This document shows, piece by piece, positions 1 to 9,862 of a DNA stretch of 64,000 nucleotides. Below the pieces are notes generated by a model. It saw only the letters and a list, made by a program, of their open reading frames with translations. It had not been told where the DNA came from and did not search any database. Origin of the DNA: Nitrospirota bacterium (lineage in GTDB: Bacteria; Nitrospirota; Thermodesulfovibrionia; Thermodesulfovibrionales; JdFR-85); NCBI GenBank assembly GCA_015492645.1, contig WGER01000016.1, forward strand, positions 1-64,000, written 5' to 3'. The position numbers were made by a program, and so were the translations under genes. The stretch's first letter is position 1. The number at the start of each line of letters is the position of its first letter.

Positions 1-110
1 CATACGTGTTGCCAACCCTGATGGTCTTTACTCACACAGGGCCTTCCACACTCAGGACACTTCTGATCACACACTGGGAGGATATCTTCTCTCTCGCACT
101 CTTCAGCCAC
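1..110 (-). CDS. Possible 5' end of a small zinc-ribbon protein (truncated by window edge)
   Basis: Open minus-strand frame from GTG at 110: (M)AEECEREDILPVCDQKCPECGRPCVSKDHQGWQHV; Cys-rich CxxxCxxC...C; TATAAT 6 nt upstream of GTG. Not in ORF track. Confidence 0.3.
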   Translation of the reverse strand, partial: MAEECEREDILPVCDQKCPECGRPCVSKDHQGWQHV

Positions 111-195
111 CCTGTTATTATATGAAATCCCTGATAAAAATAAAAAGATCCGTGAAATTATCCAGAATTACTGTTAGAAATAATTGTTTTTACGG

Positions 196-251
196 CAGAT
201 TTGCAAGGCGGGCAGTGCTGGTTCGGACACAGAGAGGCAAAAGGCAATAGG
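196..251 (+). repeat. 56-bp repeat, inverted copy at 2481-2536
   Basis: cagatttgcaaggcgggcagtgctggttcggacacagagaggcaaaaggcaatagg; one mismatch to reverse complement of 2481-2536. Confidence 0.9.
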
Positions 252-341
252 ACGACAAATTCGGGATTGAAAGTTTTATTGTATGTACTCTATTCTATGC
301 TATAATAAACTAATATCACTTCAAGTTCAAGGAGGAGGGCA

Positions 342-707
342 ATGAAAAGAGGGAAATCAAAGGCAAAGGGTATGAAGGGGAGCAGGACAGAGTCCTTGTC
401 CAGAGGTCCCCAGAAGAAGTATCTGAAGACAAGACCTATCTGTAAGGTCACCTTTAGGCTACCATCAGCAGCCACTGAGGGGGCGAGCAGGGTTGATCTT
501 GTGGGTGATTTTAACCAGTGGATTCCAGGCAAAACACCAATGAAGAGACTCAAAAATGGAGACTGGACAGTCACAGTTGACCTTCCCTCCGGGAATCAAT
601 ACAGATACAGATTCCTTATTGACAACTCCCGATGGGAGAACGACTGGTTTGCAGAGGCGTATCAGCCGAACCCCTTCGGTAGCGATGACTCTGTAATTAC
701 GGTTTAA
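342..707 (+). CDS. Glycogen-binding (CBM48/AMPK1-like) domain protein
   Basis: Motif VDLVGDFNQWIPGKTPMKRLKNGDWTVTVDLPSGNQYRYRFLIDNSRWENDW; SD aaggagg upstream of ATG. Confidence 0.85.
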   Translation: MKRGKSKAKGMKGSRTESLSRGPQKKYLKTRPICKVTFRLPSAATEGASRVDLVGDFNQWIPGKTPMKRLKNGDWTVTVDLPSGNQYRYRFLIDNSRWENDWFAEAYQPNPFGSDDSVITV

Positions 708-710
708 AAG

Positions 711-1511
711 GTGAAGATAGGCTTTTTCCAGTTTAATCCGGATTTCGGTCAAAAGGAGAGGAATCTGGAGAAGGTTAATTCTGTCCTGAGAGAGGTAAGA
801 GACGCCCTTTTGGTATTGCCAGAGTTCTTCTCCACAGGCTACCAGTTTATTGATATGAGAGAGGTGGAAGAATTCTCTGAAGAAATCCCCAACGGTCCAA
901 CCACATCTGCATTGATAGAGATAGCAAAGACAAATAATCTCTACATCGTTGGTGGACTTCCTGAAAAGTCAGACAGAGGATATTATAATTCGGCGGTGAT
1001 GGTGGGGCCTGAGGGACTTATAGGTGTTTACAGAAAGACACACCTGTTTTTTGAAGAAAAATTGTTTTTTAAACCGGGAGATACAGGTTTTCATGTCTGG
1101 CAAACAGAGGTGGGAAAGGTGGGTGTAATGATATGTTTTGACTGGTTCTTTCCTGAGTCTGCCCGAGTTCTTGCCCTTAAAGGTGCTGAGATTATTGCTC
1201 ATCCCTCTAATCTTGTTTTACCATGGTGCCCACAGGCGATGCTGGTGAGGTGTCTTGAGAACAGGGTATACGGAATTACCTGTAATCGTATAGGCGTCGA
1301 GGAGAGAAAGACCCCTCCTCTACGTTATATAGGCCAGAGTCAGATCGTCTCCCCTGAAGGCTCACTCCTCTACAGGGCCTCGGAAGAGGACGAGGAACTC
1401 TATTTGATGGATCTCGATCCCTCCTCTGCCAAGGACAAAAATCTCAATCCATACAACAATGTATTTGATGACCGTCGTCCCAGTTATTATGGGGTCTTGA
1501 TGGGTGGATGA
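711..1511 (+). CDS. Carbon-nitrogen hydrolase (nitrilase/omega-amidase superfamily)
   Basis: Glu-Lys-Cys layout: LPEFFSTGY, YRKTHLF, GVMICFDWFFPESAR. Confidence 0.9.
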   Translation: MKIGFFQFNPDFGQKERNLEKVNSVLREVRDALLVLPEFFSTGYQFIDMREVEEFSEEIPNGPTTSALIEIAKTNNLYIVGGLPEKSDRGYYNSAVMVGPEGLIGVYRKTHLFFEEKLFFKPGDTGFHVWQTEVGKVGVMICFDWFFPESARVLALKGAEIIAHPSNLVLPWCPQAMLVRCLENRVYGITCNRIGVEERKTPPLRYIGQSQIVSPEGSLLYRASEEDEELYLMDLDPSSAKDKNLNPYNNVFDDRRPSYYGVLMGG

Positions 1512-2020
1512 CCCGCTGGCACATGGTCCTTGATGTCCAGTATCTTCACATCGAAATAGAGGGTCTTACCAGCAAGGGGATGGTTGAAATCAAGCACAAC
1601 GGTGTCCTTCTTTATCTCTGAAACTCTCGCTATAACACTCTCACCTTTGGGCCCACGACCCTGCAGATAGGCCCCCACCCTGAGGGCTTCCTTAGGGATC
1701 CTGTCCTTTTTGACCTCAAGAAAGGCATCCTTATTCACCTCTCCATAGGCCTCTTCGGGAGGTACCACCACATGCTTTGACTCTCCAACCTTCATCCCCT
1801 CAAGGGCTTTCTCCAGGCCAGGGATTATCTGACCACTCCCTTGGATATAGGTAAGAGGGGCCTTACCAACATTCGTATCCACAACTGTTCCATCTTTCAG
1901 TTTCAGTGTATACTCTATAGAAACCTTCTTACCCTTGCTGACGACATCCTCTGCTCTGACCAGACTGAAACCCAGAAGCAGAAACACCGATACTATTGAG
2001 ACAAATACCCTGAACTTCAT
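1487..2020 (-). CDS. FKBP-type peptidyl-prolyl cis-trans isomerase (SlyD-like), exported
   Basis: Signal peptide then VSIEYTLKLKDGTVVDTN...GQIIPGLEKALEGMKVGE...FNHPLAGKTLYFDVKI. Confidence 0.9.
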   Translation of the reverse strand: MKFRVFVSIVSVFLLLGFSLVRAEDVVSKGKKVSIEYTLKLKDGTVVDTNVGKAPLTYIQGSGQIIPGLEKALEGMKVGESKHVVVPPEEAYGEVNKDAFLEVKKDRIPKEALRVGAYLQGRGPKGESVIARVSEIKKDTVVLDFNHPLAGKTLYFDVKILDIKDHVPAGHPPIKTP

Positions 2021-2246
2021 CTTCTCCTCCTGTTTTTTTAATATAGGTGAACGCAGGGAGGAATGAAAACCTCGAGGCGACCACCTTCTCTATTGTAAAA
2101 ATACTCCGACAATAAAGGCAACCATTACTAAATTGTCCGTAGATTGCCGTTAGAGTTTAGTCAAAGAACATTATAGGTAGCAAGGGGTTCTTGCCCAAAG
2201 AAAATCCAGGATTTTTCTGGAGACCCTCGTTGAAAGACAGAAATCA

Positions 2247-2310
2247 GAAGTCGGAAATCAGAGGTCAGAAGATCCCTCTGTCTGAGTTCAGACCTCTGAC
2301 TTCCGACTTC
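2247..2310. repeat. Heptamer-rich hairpin
   Basis: 24-nt arms 2247-2270 and 2287-2310, 22/24 complementary, built of (a/g)TCAGAAG-type heptamers. Confidence 0.85.
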
Positions 2311-2480
2311 AGTTCAGCGACACCACAAGTGCCGTGGCAAAGATAAGAGGTTCCACCCATTGGGTAAAAAAGGGACTAATTGGATCTTCATCGCCATCGC
2401 CCTGTTTCTGTGCTGAGACCTCTCATTTTGCAGGTAACCACAGGTTGAAGGAGGCGGGCAGTGCTGCCTATTGCCCATCG

Positions 2481-2536
2481 CCTATTGCCTTTTGCCTCTC
2501 TGTGTCCGAACCAGCACTGTCCGCCTTGCAAATCTG
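2481..2536 (-). repeat. 56-bp repeat, inverted copy of 196-251
   Basis: Direct comparison with 196-251; one mismatch. Confidence 0.9.
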
Positions 2537-2538
2537 GG

Positions 2539-3615
2539 TCAATCCACCACCCTCAGGATATGGCCTCCATTGGTCAGGATCTCATCAGAAAAGCCACAGG
2601 CCCTCTTCAGTCGCACATCTCTGTCCAGCGGGTTAGATGTCTTCACAATCTCCATATACTCTTGAGGGGTTATGTCCCTGGTGATGTAAGGGAGATGGAC
2701 CCATCCATCCACAGGGATGGGGAAGTCAGAGCCGTGCAGGAGCCACTCTGGTGGAAATAACTCCAGTATTCGTGGAAGCAGATGGATCCGTGTGGATAGA
2801 CTGAGCGCAGAGGTGTCAGCATAAAGGCAGGATGTGGTGGCATTTGCCTCTTCCATAAAAGAGGCGAACTCCCCTGTATGGTCCCTGTCGATCACAGGAA
2901 ATACAGGAGCGGCACAGTGGGCTGCTATGACCCTCACCCCGCACTCAAGGGGCCTCTGTAGTTTGGTAAAACTGTCCAGATTTCTGTGTCTCATGCCCTC
3001 AGGGAAGGAGTACTCAGGCCCCACATGACATAGAAGGGGCATTTGATACTTTGCGAGTGTATCAAAGAAATCCCTGTGCCTGTACTCCATCAGGTCTACG
3101 TGTTGAACAGAAGGTATCAACTTTAACAATACCGCATCAGTCTGGGTAAGGACCCAGTGCAGTTCTGACTCCCAGTCTCTCCTGTTGGGGTTTACCGAGG
3201 CACCAAAGAGGAACCTCTTCTTCCTCAGCCTCTCTTCAGACTCTCTCTGGAGCCTCTCGTTCAGTTGCTGAACCTTTCTATAGAGAAATCTGTTAGAGAC
3301 CAGGAGGTCTGTCCTTCTTTCATCTAACTGTCCTGTACGTGGAGAGTAGACACCGTCAAGGGCGAGGAGTACAACCGCATCAAGTTCTTCTGAGGTACAG
3401 AGGGTCCTGTAGAGCAGTTCAAAGTACTCATCTGTTGAGATGCTACCATCCCTGTTCAGGTCTGCCTCTAACCGCTTCAGGTCCCTTTCAATCAGGTTAT
3501 ACAGTATCCTGGTGAACCAGTGTTGATTGTCATAAGGATTGAAATACACATCATTATGGAGATTTCTCAGGTCCCTACCACTGCCAAGGACATGGAAGTG
3601 GATATCGATTCTCAT
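2539..3615 (-). CDS. Amidohydrolase-family TIM-barrel metal-dependent hydrolase with an internal EF-hand-like loop
   Basis: N-terminal MRIDIHFHVLG, LLCHVGPEYSFPEG, VIAAHCAAPVFP, LLHGSDFPIPV; EF-hand loop DLNRDGSISTDE. Confidence 0.8.
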   Translation of the reverse strand: MRIDIHFHVLGSGRDLRNLHNDVYFNPYDNQHWFTRILYNLIERDLKRLEADLNRDGSISTDEYFELLYRTLCTSEELDAVVLLALDGVYSPRTGQLDERRTDLLVSNRFLYRKVQQLNERLQRESEERLRKKRFLFGASVNPNRRDWESELHWVLTQTDAVLLKLIPSVQHVDLMEYRHRDFFDTLAKYQMPLLCHVGPEYSFPEGMRHRNLDSFTKLQRPLECGVRVIAAHCAAPVFPVIDRDHTGEFASFMEEANATTSCLYADTSALSLSTRIHLLPRILELFPPEWLLHGSDFPIPVDGWVHLPYITRDITPQEYMEIVKTSNPLDRDVRLKRACGFSDEILTNGGHILRVVD

Positions 3616-3627
3616 CGATCGGCCTCC

Positions 3628-4830
3628 TCAGGTGATCTCTTTTGTTGTGAGTCTTCCTTCCCGATCCATAAAGAAGACCGCTGCAGACTTACCTTCTGCC
3701 TCAAGCCAGCCACCTGTGTTATACAGGTAGAGTCTCCTTACAGATGGTTCTGATACCTCCTCCACAATCATTGGGGCATCTGCTGGTATCGGTTCATGGG
3801 TATGACCGAAGATTATCCTTTCAGGCGGGGGTAGTCCCAGTTCCTCTGCCTGCGAGCAACTGGCTGCATAGAACCTGAAAAACCTCTTCCTTACAGAGTC
3901 TCTGTTGAAAAAATCCCTGTCGTACCGCGCATCTGTCACCCTCTCTGCAATACTGATGATGGCCCTCTTAAGGGCATAGAGGAGGATGTTATCCAGCACC
4001 TCGTACAGGCCCGAGAGTTCTATCATCTTTTCTGCGGTTGGGTTTACCCTGTCAAGTACCCTCCTCAGGGTATCTGTCCTGCCCAGTTTTGCTTCCTGCT
4101 GAATGGTATAAAAGAGCCTTGAGACCTTTCCTGCCTGACCAACCCCTGTGCATATCACTGCGGTTATTGGTATGTTGTACTCCTCGAGTTCTCTAATCCC
4201 GATCATGCTGAACTCGGGCAACCCTGACAGTAACTCGGAGAGCAAGACCCAGGCGAGTTCCAGCATATGTCCATGGGTTATGAGGACAACCCCACTGGTG
4301 GTCCCTATGTATAGATTCGGATAGACGATGCTTATTGGTATCACCTTTCCTTTTTTGAAGAGCCCCTCAAGAAAGAGTGTTCCATAGGTGTTCCTTGCCG
4401 GGGCCCTGCTCACCCCTGTCAGTTCAAGCACAGGTGTTTCGCTGGTGAGGTCGATCACTCCTGGCTGTGTCCTCTTGAAGGGTCTCGGTCGTCTGTGAGC
4501 CCTGAGCCTCCTGATGATACATGTCTCCCATTCAACGGCATCCCAGATGTGTTTGTCGTGGTTGCCCGGTATGTAAATGATCTCCCTGCAGAGATGATCA
4601 GCCTGGAGTGCCTGGAAGAAGGGTCTTGCTGTATTGCAGGAGTCCTCAAAGGAGTTTATAGAAAAGTCCAGGATGTCTCCATTTAATACCAGGTAATCAA
4701 GGGGATCACCCTCTGTAAACTCCAGCACGGCATCTTTGAACTGCCTGTAGGTCTCTGTAACAGTACCATCTCTCAAGAGTCTACACCTCCTGTCTCCAAG
4801 GTGTAAGTCAGAGATAACCCCAATCCTCAT
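3628..4830 (-). CDS. Calcineurin-like metallophosphoesterase
   Basis: GVISDLHLGD, LVLNGDILDF, YIPGNHDKHIWD, LITHGH, IIFGHTHEP; SD aaggaggg before ATG. Confidence 0.9.
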   Translation of the reverse strand: MRIGVISDLHLGDRRCRLLRDGTVTETYRQFKDAVLEFTEGDPLDYLVLNGDILDFSINSFEDSCNTARPFFQALQADHLCREIIYIPGNHDKHIWDAVEWETCIIRRLRAHRRPRPFKRTQPGVIDLTSETPVLELTGVSRAPARNTYGTLFLEGLFKKGKVIPISIVYPNLYIGTTSGVVLITHGHMLELAWVLLSELLSGLPEFSMIGIRELEEYNIPITAVICTGVGQAGKVSRLFYTIQQEAKLGRTDTLRRVLDRVNPTAEKMIELSGLYEVLDNILLYALKRAIISIAERVTDARYDRDFFNRDSVRKRFFRFYAASCSQAEELGLPPPERIIFGHTHEPIPADAPMIVEEVSEPSVRRLYLYNTGGWLEAEGKSAAVFFMDREGRLTTKEIT

Positions 4831-4869
4831 AACTCCCTCCTTATGATATCGAAATGGTATCTACTCAGT

Positions 4870-4973
4870 GAGGTCAGAAGTCAGAATTTTCCTTAGTTTT
4901 CTGACCTGTGAGTTCAGACTTCAGACCTCTGTTTTTTGGCATACCGCCTGTGCCTCAAATCCTATTCTGGACA
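4870..4973. repeat. Heptamer hairpin plus conserved 3' tail, partial copy of 39745-39912 element
   Basis: Arms 4870-4882/4917-4929; 30-nt tail 4924-4953 identical to 39863-39892. Confidence 0.8.
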
Positions 4974-4984
4974 GATATGGTAAT

Positions 4985-6325
4985 CTACTTTAAGTTTTCT
5001 ACAAGATTAGTCCTGTATCTGCCGGAGAAGAACTCCTCTGAAGAGAGGACCTTCAGGTGATAGGGTATGTTTGTCTTTACACCCTCAATGATAAACTCCT
5101 CTAAGGCCCTCCTCATCCTCATAATCGCTTCCGTCCTTTCCATTCCCCTCACGATCACCTTTGCTATCAATGAATCATACTGGCTCGGTATATTCCACCC
5201 AGAGTATACAGCAGTATCAACCCTTACACCGGGACCTCCAGGAAGATAGAGCATACCTATCCTGCCTGCTGAGGGCATAAATGTCTCGGGGTCCTCGGCG
5301 TTTATCCTGCATTCAATCGCATGGCAGAGGAACCTCAACTTGAATGCCTTCCTGTCTATCTCCTTTCCAGCAGCAAGGAGTATCTGTTCCTTCAGGATGT
5401 CAACACCTGTGACCGCCTCTGTTACTGGATGTTCCACCTGGATCCTTGTGTTAATCTCCATGAAATAAATGTTTTCATCCTCATCCACGATGAACTCTAT
5501 TGTACCCACATTCCTGTACTTTAGTACCTTTGCGGCCTTTACCGCATAATCCCAGAGTCTCTTCCTCGTCTTTTCTGAGATACCAGGGGCCGGGGCCTCC
5601 TCTATCAACTTCTGGTGTCTCCTCTGCACAGAGCAGTCCCTTTCTCCAAGATGAATCACATTTCCCTTATGGTCAGCCAGTATCTGGACCTCTATGTGTT
5701 TGATCTCGGACAGATACTTCTCTATGTAGAGAGAACCGCTACCAAAGGTGGCAACCGCTTCTTGCTGGGATGTTGCAAAGGCCATCTCCATCTCCTCCTC
5801 TGACCTCACTATCCGCATACCCCTTCCACCACCGCCTGCTGATGCCTTCAACACAACAGGATATCCGACCTTCCTGGCCACCTCCTTTGCAGTCTCCATA
5901 TCCTTTACCACTCCGTTACTGCCCGGTACAACAGGTATGCCTTTCTTTTTCAGGAGTGTCCTCGCCCTTGCCTTATCCCCTGCAAGCCGGATATTCTCGG
6001 GTCTTGGTCCTATAAAGACAATACCTGACTTTACACAGGCCTCTGCAAACTGGGGATTTTCTGAAAGAAAACCATATCCAGGATGTATCGCCTCTGAATC
6101 AGTGATCTCTGCGGCACTCAGTATGGCAGGCACATTGAGGTAACTCTGCTGGGGTTCAGCAGGACCTATGCATATCGCTTCATCTGCCAACCTGACATGG
6201 ATGCTCTGCCGGTCAGCCTCAGAGTACACAGCAACAGTCCTTATACCGAGTTCCCTGCAGGCACGGATCACCCTTACTGCGATCTCTCCCCTGTTGGCTA
6301 TCAGGACCTTCTTGAAGAGTTTCAT
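4985..6325 (-). CDS. accC: Acetyl-CoA carboxylase biotin carboxylase subunit
   Basis: [46 protein letters not shown]-type and [15 protein letters not shown] motifs. Confidence 0.96.
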   Translation of the reverse strand: MKLFKKVLIANRGEIAVRVIRACRELGIRTVAVYSEADRQSIHVRLADEAICIGPAEPQQSYLNVPAILSAAEITDSEAIHPGYGFLSENPQFAEACVKSGIVFIGPRPENIRLAGDKARARTLLKKKGIPVVPGSNGVVKDMETAKEVARKVGYPVVLKASAGGGGRGMRIVRSEEEMEMAFATSQQEAVATFGSGSLYIEKYLSEIKHIEVQILADHKGNVIHLGERDCSVQRRHQKLIEEAPAPGISEKTRKRLWDYAVKAAKVLKYRNVGTIEFIVDEDENIYFMEINTRIQVEHPVTEAVTGVDILKEQILLAAGKEIDRKAFKLRFLCHAIECRINAEDPETFMPSAGRIGMLYLPGGPGVRVDTAVYSGWNIPSQYDSLIAKVIVRGMERTEAIMRMRRALEEFIIEGVKTNIPYHLKVLSSEEFFSGRYRTNLVENLK

Positions 6326-6765
6326 TCCTTGGGTATGATCAGAAAGAGTGGCTCTCCGTATTCCACAGGTTGGCCATTGTCAGGATAGATTTCTTTCACT
6401 ATACCGTCTACCTCGCTCTCAATCTCATTCATCAATTTCATCGCCTCTATTATGCAGAGGACCTGTCCCTTTTTCACTTCTGAACCCACTTCCACAAAGG
6501 GTTCGGCGTCAGGAGCAGGCGCCCTGTAGAATGTTCCAACAATCGGTGACCTCACAAGGACCCCCTCTTCCTCCTTCGGCGCTTCTTCTGTAACCGTTAT
6601 CTCCTTAGTCTCACTGTTGGTCGACTCTCTTATGCTTATTGAAGCGGTCTCTCTCTTGAGCCTGATCCGTATCCCGTCCTTCTCTATCTCCACCTCAGAG
6701 ACCTCGGTCCCTTTCAGCAACTGTATCAGGGACTTCAGTTCCTCCTTTATCTGTTCAAAGTTCAT
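6322..6765 (-). CDS. accB: Acetyl-CoA carboxylase biotin carboxyl carrier protein
   Basis: [22 protein letters not shown]...[15 protein letters not shown] biotinylation motif. Confidence 0.96.
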   Translation of the reverse strand: MNFEQIKEELKSLIQLLKGTEVSEVEIEKDGIRIRLKRETASISIRESTNSETKEITVTEEAPKEEEGVLVRSPIVGTFYRAPAPDAEPFVEVGSEVKKGQVLCIIEAMKLMNEIESEVDGIVKEIYPDNGQPVEYGEPLFLIIPKE

Positions 6766-7325
6766 CCCTTCACCCTTTCTATGTACTGCCCTGTCCTGGT
6801 GTCAACCTTGATGATGTCACCCTGGTTTATATGGAGTGGGACCTTTACTGTTGCACCCGTCTCCAGCACTGCAGGTTTACTGCCACCTGAGGCGGTATCT
6901 CCCCTTATACCCGGCTCTGTCTCCACCACCTCCAGTTCCACAAAGTTGGGCAGTTCCAGTGCCAGTGGTGAACCCTTATAGTAAAGCACGGAGACATTCA
7001 TCCCCTCTTTTAAATAATACCTGTTCTGCCCGATCTGTTCTTCACTGAGGCTCACCTGTTCATAGGTCTCTGTGTCCATAAAATGGTACAGGTCATCCTG
7101 GCTGTAGAGGTACTGCATCTGTCTTTCCTCCAGTGATGCCTTCGGAAATCTCTCACCTGCTGAGAAGGTCTCATCAATGATCTTACCAGTGGTGAGACTC
7201 TTTAATTTCGTCCTGACAAAGGCTCCGCCTCTTCCCATTTTGACATGCTGAAAGTCAAGGATCTCATAGGGCTCACCCTTGAACTCAATCTTTGCACCCC
7301 TTCTGAAGTCGCTCGTAGATATCAT
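6762..7325 (-). CDS. efp: Elongation factor P
   Basis: [52 protein letters not shown]. Confidence 0.97.
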   Translation of the reverse strand: MISTSDFRRGAKIEFKGEPYEILDFQHVKMGRGGAFVRTKLKSLTTGKIIDETFSAGERFPKASLEERQMQYLYSQDDLYHFMDTETYEQVSLSEEQIGQNRYYLKEGMNVSVLYYKGSPLALELPNFVELEVVETEPGIRGDTASGGSKPAVLETGATVKVPLHINQGDIIKVDTRTGQYIERVKG

Positions 7326-7339
7326 AACCCTTGCCTCCT

Positions 7340-8416
7340 CTACAGTATTTGTAATCTTCTGGGTAAATGTGTCAGGACCCTTGCCCTGCCATCCTTTATG
7401 TACACCATGTCTTCAATCCTTACACCGCCTCTGCCTGGCAGATATATCCCAGGTTCTACTGTAAATACCATCCCATCCTGTAGCACGGTCCTGTCTTGTA
7501 ATGATAAACGAGGGGGTTCATGTATATCAAGTCCTATACCATGACCTGTGGCATGCCCGAAAAATTCTCCGTAACCAGAGGCATCTATCACCTTTCTTAC
7601 AGTCTGGTCAACATCAGAGGCTTTCAAGCCCGCCCTGATCACCTCTCTGCCCCTTCTGTTCGCCTCCTGCACCACCCTGTAAATCTCTTTTATCTTCTCT
7701 ATACCTTCACCCCTGAGTACAAATGTCCTTGTCATATCAGAGTGATACCCCTCTGTCTCTGCCCCCCAGTCAATAATCACAACATCAGAGGCCCTGAGTC
7801 TCCTCTCTGTGGGCCTTGCATGGGGCAGGGCAGCATTTTCTCCGGATGCAACTATCACATCAAAGGCAGGTCTCCTGGCACCTTCCCTTCTGATCGCCTC
7901 CTCAAGTCGACGTGCAAGGGAGACCTCGCTCACACCAGGCCTGATATGAGGCATCACCTTAAGGAACGCCTTCTCTGCTATTTTAACGGCCCTCTTTATT
8001 GCCCCTATTTCAGCAATGTCCTTCTTTGTCCTGAGTTCATTTTCAACTACTCTGTCAAGGGGAGTCAGAGTAAAATCTCTTTTGAGAGACTCATAGAGCC
8101 TGAAGGGGGCATCTTTCTCAAACCCCACTGTCCTGATATTAAGTCCTTTGAGCAACCTCTTTGTTGCCCTGAGCAGTGATCCCCTCTTTGGAACAACAAT
8201 TGTGCATCCCCTCACCTCTTGCAATGCCTGCTCCCTGTATCGGAAGTCTGTAACAAACATGTTCTCCCTGGATGTGATGAGCAGAAGGGCGGTGGAGCCC
8301 TGAAAGCCCGTGAGATAGCGGATATTTTTGATATCCGTTATGAGGAAGGCCCTGAGTTTTTTTCTTTTTATTATCTCTATCAGATCCCTCTGCCTCTGAA
8401 TGTATCTGTCCTTCAT
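7340..8416 (-). CDS. Xaa-Pro aminopeptidase/dipeptidase (M24)
   Basis: [60 protein letters not shown]. Confidence 0.94.
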   Translation of the reverse strand: MKDRYIQRQRDLIEIIKRKKLRAFLITDIKNIRYLTGFQGSTALLLITSRENMFVTDFRYREQALQEVRGCTIVVPKRGSLLRATKRLLKGLNIRTVGFEKDAPFRLYESLKRDFTLTPLDRVVENELRTKKDIAEIGAIKRAVKIAEKAFLKVMPHIRPGVSEVSLARRLEEAIRREGARRPAFDVIVASGENAALPHARPTERRLRASDVVIIDWGAETEGYHSDMTRTFVLRGEGIEKIKEIYRVVQEANRRGREVIRAGLKASDVDQTVRKVIDASGYGEFFGHATGHGIGLDIHEPPRLSLQDRTVLQDGMVFTVEPGIYLPGRGGVRIEDMVYIKDGRARVLTHLPRRLQIL

Positions 8417-8422
8417 TATGCC

Positions 8423-9862
8423 TCACCTCCAGGTAATATCCAATTCATCAAGGAGACCTCCTTCAGATGCCTTGAGTTCATAAAACCTGACCATGAGGGT
8501 GATCTCTGCCTTCTTTAACTCCAGCAGGGATGACAGATATGCCTCCTCTGCCCTCAGAAGATCATTCAGGGTACCGAGTCCCAGATGAAACCTCTCCCTT
8601 TCTGCTTCGTACCTCTTCCTCTGTGCCTCCATAACTACAGTTTTCGCCTGTCTCTGCTGCTCTGCGGTCTTCAAGGCCCTGTAGCGAGTTCGCACCTCCA
8701 GTTCTATCTCCTTCCTTTTCTGTTTCAACATCTCTGCCGTCTGAAGTCTCTGAAGCCTCACCTTCTGGTACTCTGCCTTAACAGGTCTGGTAAAAAGGGG
8801 CATCTGGAAGGAAAGAGATACTGCCCAGTTGTGATTTGCACCCTCTGTTAACATCTTAAGTGCCTCATCGGAATCAGTGGCAATCCCGGAGAGTCCGTAT
8901 GTTACTGACAGGTCAAGCCCAGGTAGGGCCTGGTTCCTGTAATACCCTTCCAGGATCTCCGTCCTTTTTAGTTCATATGAGAGTTTTAACAATTCCGTTC
9001 TCTGTTTTAATGCCCTTTCGAGGGATTCTTCAAGACAGAGAAATCCCTGTTCATAGGGTACAGTCTGAACGGTAGGTGTCTTAGAGGTCTCAAGGCCGAT
9101 AAGGTATTTCAGGCGGTCCCTTGCATCATTCAGTCTCGCCTCTGCCTCAATCAGATGGGCCTTTCTTTCTGACAGTTCTGCCTCAGCGGTGTATGTCTCG
9201 ACCTGTGCAAGCAGGCCCTCTTTTATCTTCTCCTTCACCTCCAGGAGGTTCTGCCTGCCCAGTTTTACTCCGAACTCTGCCACCTTATATGCCTCCTCTG
9301 TCCAGAGCAGTTGTAGATAGGCCCTCACCACTTCAAGGGCCACCTCCTCAGCCACCTCTTTGAGATGGACCTTCTGCCGCTGGGCTGAGAGTTCAGCACC
9401 TTTAATCCGTGCCAGTTGTACATCCCTTCCCCTGTTTTTAAGTAATGGCTGGGTGAGGGTAAGAGAGAGGTCTGTCTCATAATAAAAGGATGAAAGAAGA
9501 AAGGGGGAGTCACCTCTGAACCTCAGGTAACTCCACTGGAGTTTATAGCCTGTTCCTGTATGGAGTTTCCCCTCCAAGGATGCCTCAGTGGTTACTGCAC
9601 TTTCCTCGGAACTGAAGACAATTGAACTTGACAGTGCATGCCTGAAAGACCTGCCAACAGACATCCTCACCTCAGGCGAGAACTCACCCCTCAGATACTC
9701 AGCCTCCTGTTCTGCCAGGAGAGGCTCATATCTGCTCACCCTTATACTGGGGTTTCTCTCAAGGGCCATCTCCACAGCCTCCCTGAGAGTGATGGGCTCA
9801 GTAGCCCATCCTGAACTCCAGATACAGAGGATTATAAGAAAAATTACAAGAGGGCTCATCAC
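8423..9862 (-). CDS. TolC-family outer membrane efflux protein
   Basis: Signal peptide; LREAVEMALERNPSIRV; long coiled-coil repeats; LTQPLLKNRGRD; second half LSFQMPLFTRPVKAEYQK. Confidence 0.9.
   Translation of the reverse strand: MMSPLVIFLIILCIWSSGWATEPITLREAVEMALERNPSIRVSRYEPLLAEQEAEYLRGEFSPEVRMSVGRSFRHALSSSIVFSSEESAVTTEASLEGKLHTGTGYKLQWSYLRFRGDSPFLLSSFYYETDLSLTLTQPLLKNRGRDVQLARIKGAELSAQRQKVHLKEVAEEVALEVVRAYLQLLWTEEAYKVAEFGVKLGRQNLLEVKEKIKEGLLAQVETYTAEAELSERKAHLIEAEARLNDARDRLKYLIGLETSKTPTVQTVPYEQGFLCLEESLERALKQRTELLKLSYELKRTEILEGYYRNQALPGLDLSVTYGLSGIATDSDEALKMLTEGANHNWAVSLSFQMPLFTRPVKAEYQKVRLQRLQTAEMLKQKRKEIELEVRTRYRALKTAEQQRQAKTVVMEAQRKRYEAERERFHLGLGTLNDLLRAEEAYLSSLLELKKAEITLMVRFYELKASEGGLLDELDITWR

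Noticed and set aside
2230-2320. Possible CRISPR array from GTCAGAA-type tandem repeats
   Set aside because: Seven-nt degenerate units with no spacers and no cas genes; forms a hairpin instead.
2334-2760. Overlapping short plus-strand ORFs
   Set aside because: They are within the intergenic repeat mosaic and antisense to the amidohydrolase 3' end; composition follows the repeats.
7520-8179. 219-aa plus-strand ORF
   Set aside because: Antisense to the M24 aminopeptidase; no conserved motif.
4985-8416. pepP-efp-accB-accC cluster as unusual
   Set aside because: This gene order is widely conserved in bacteria.
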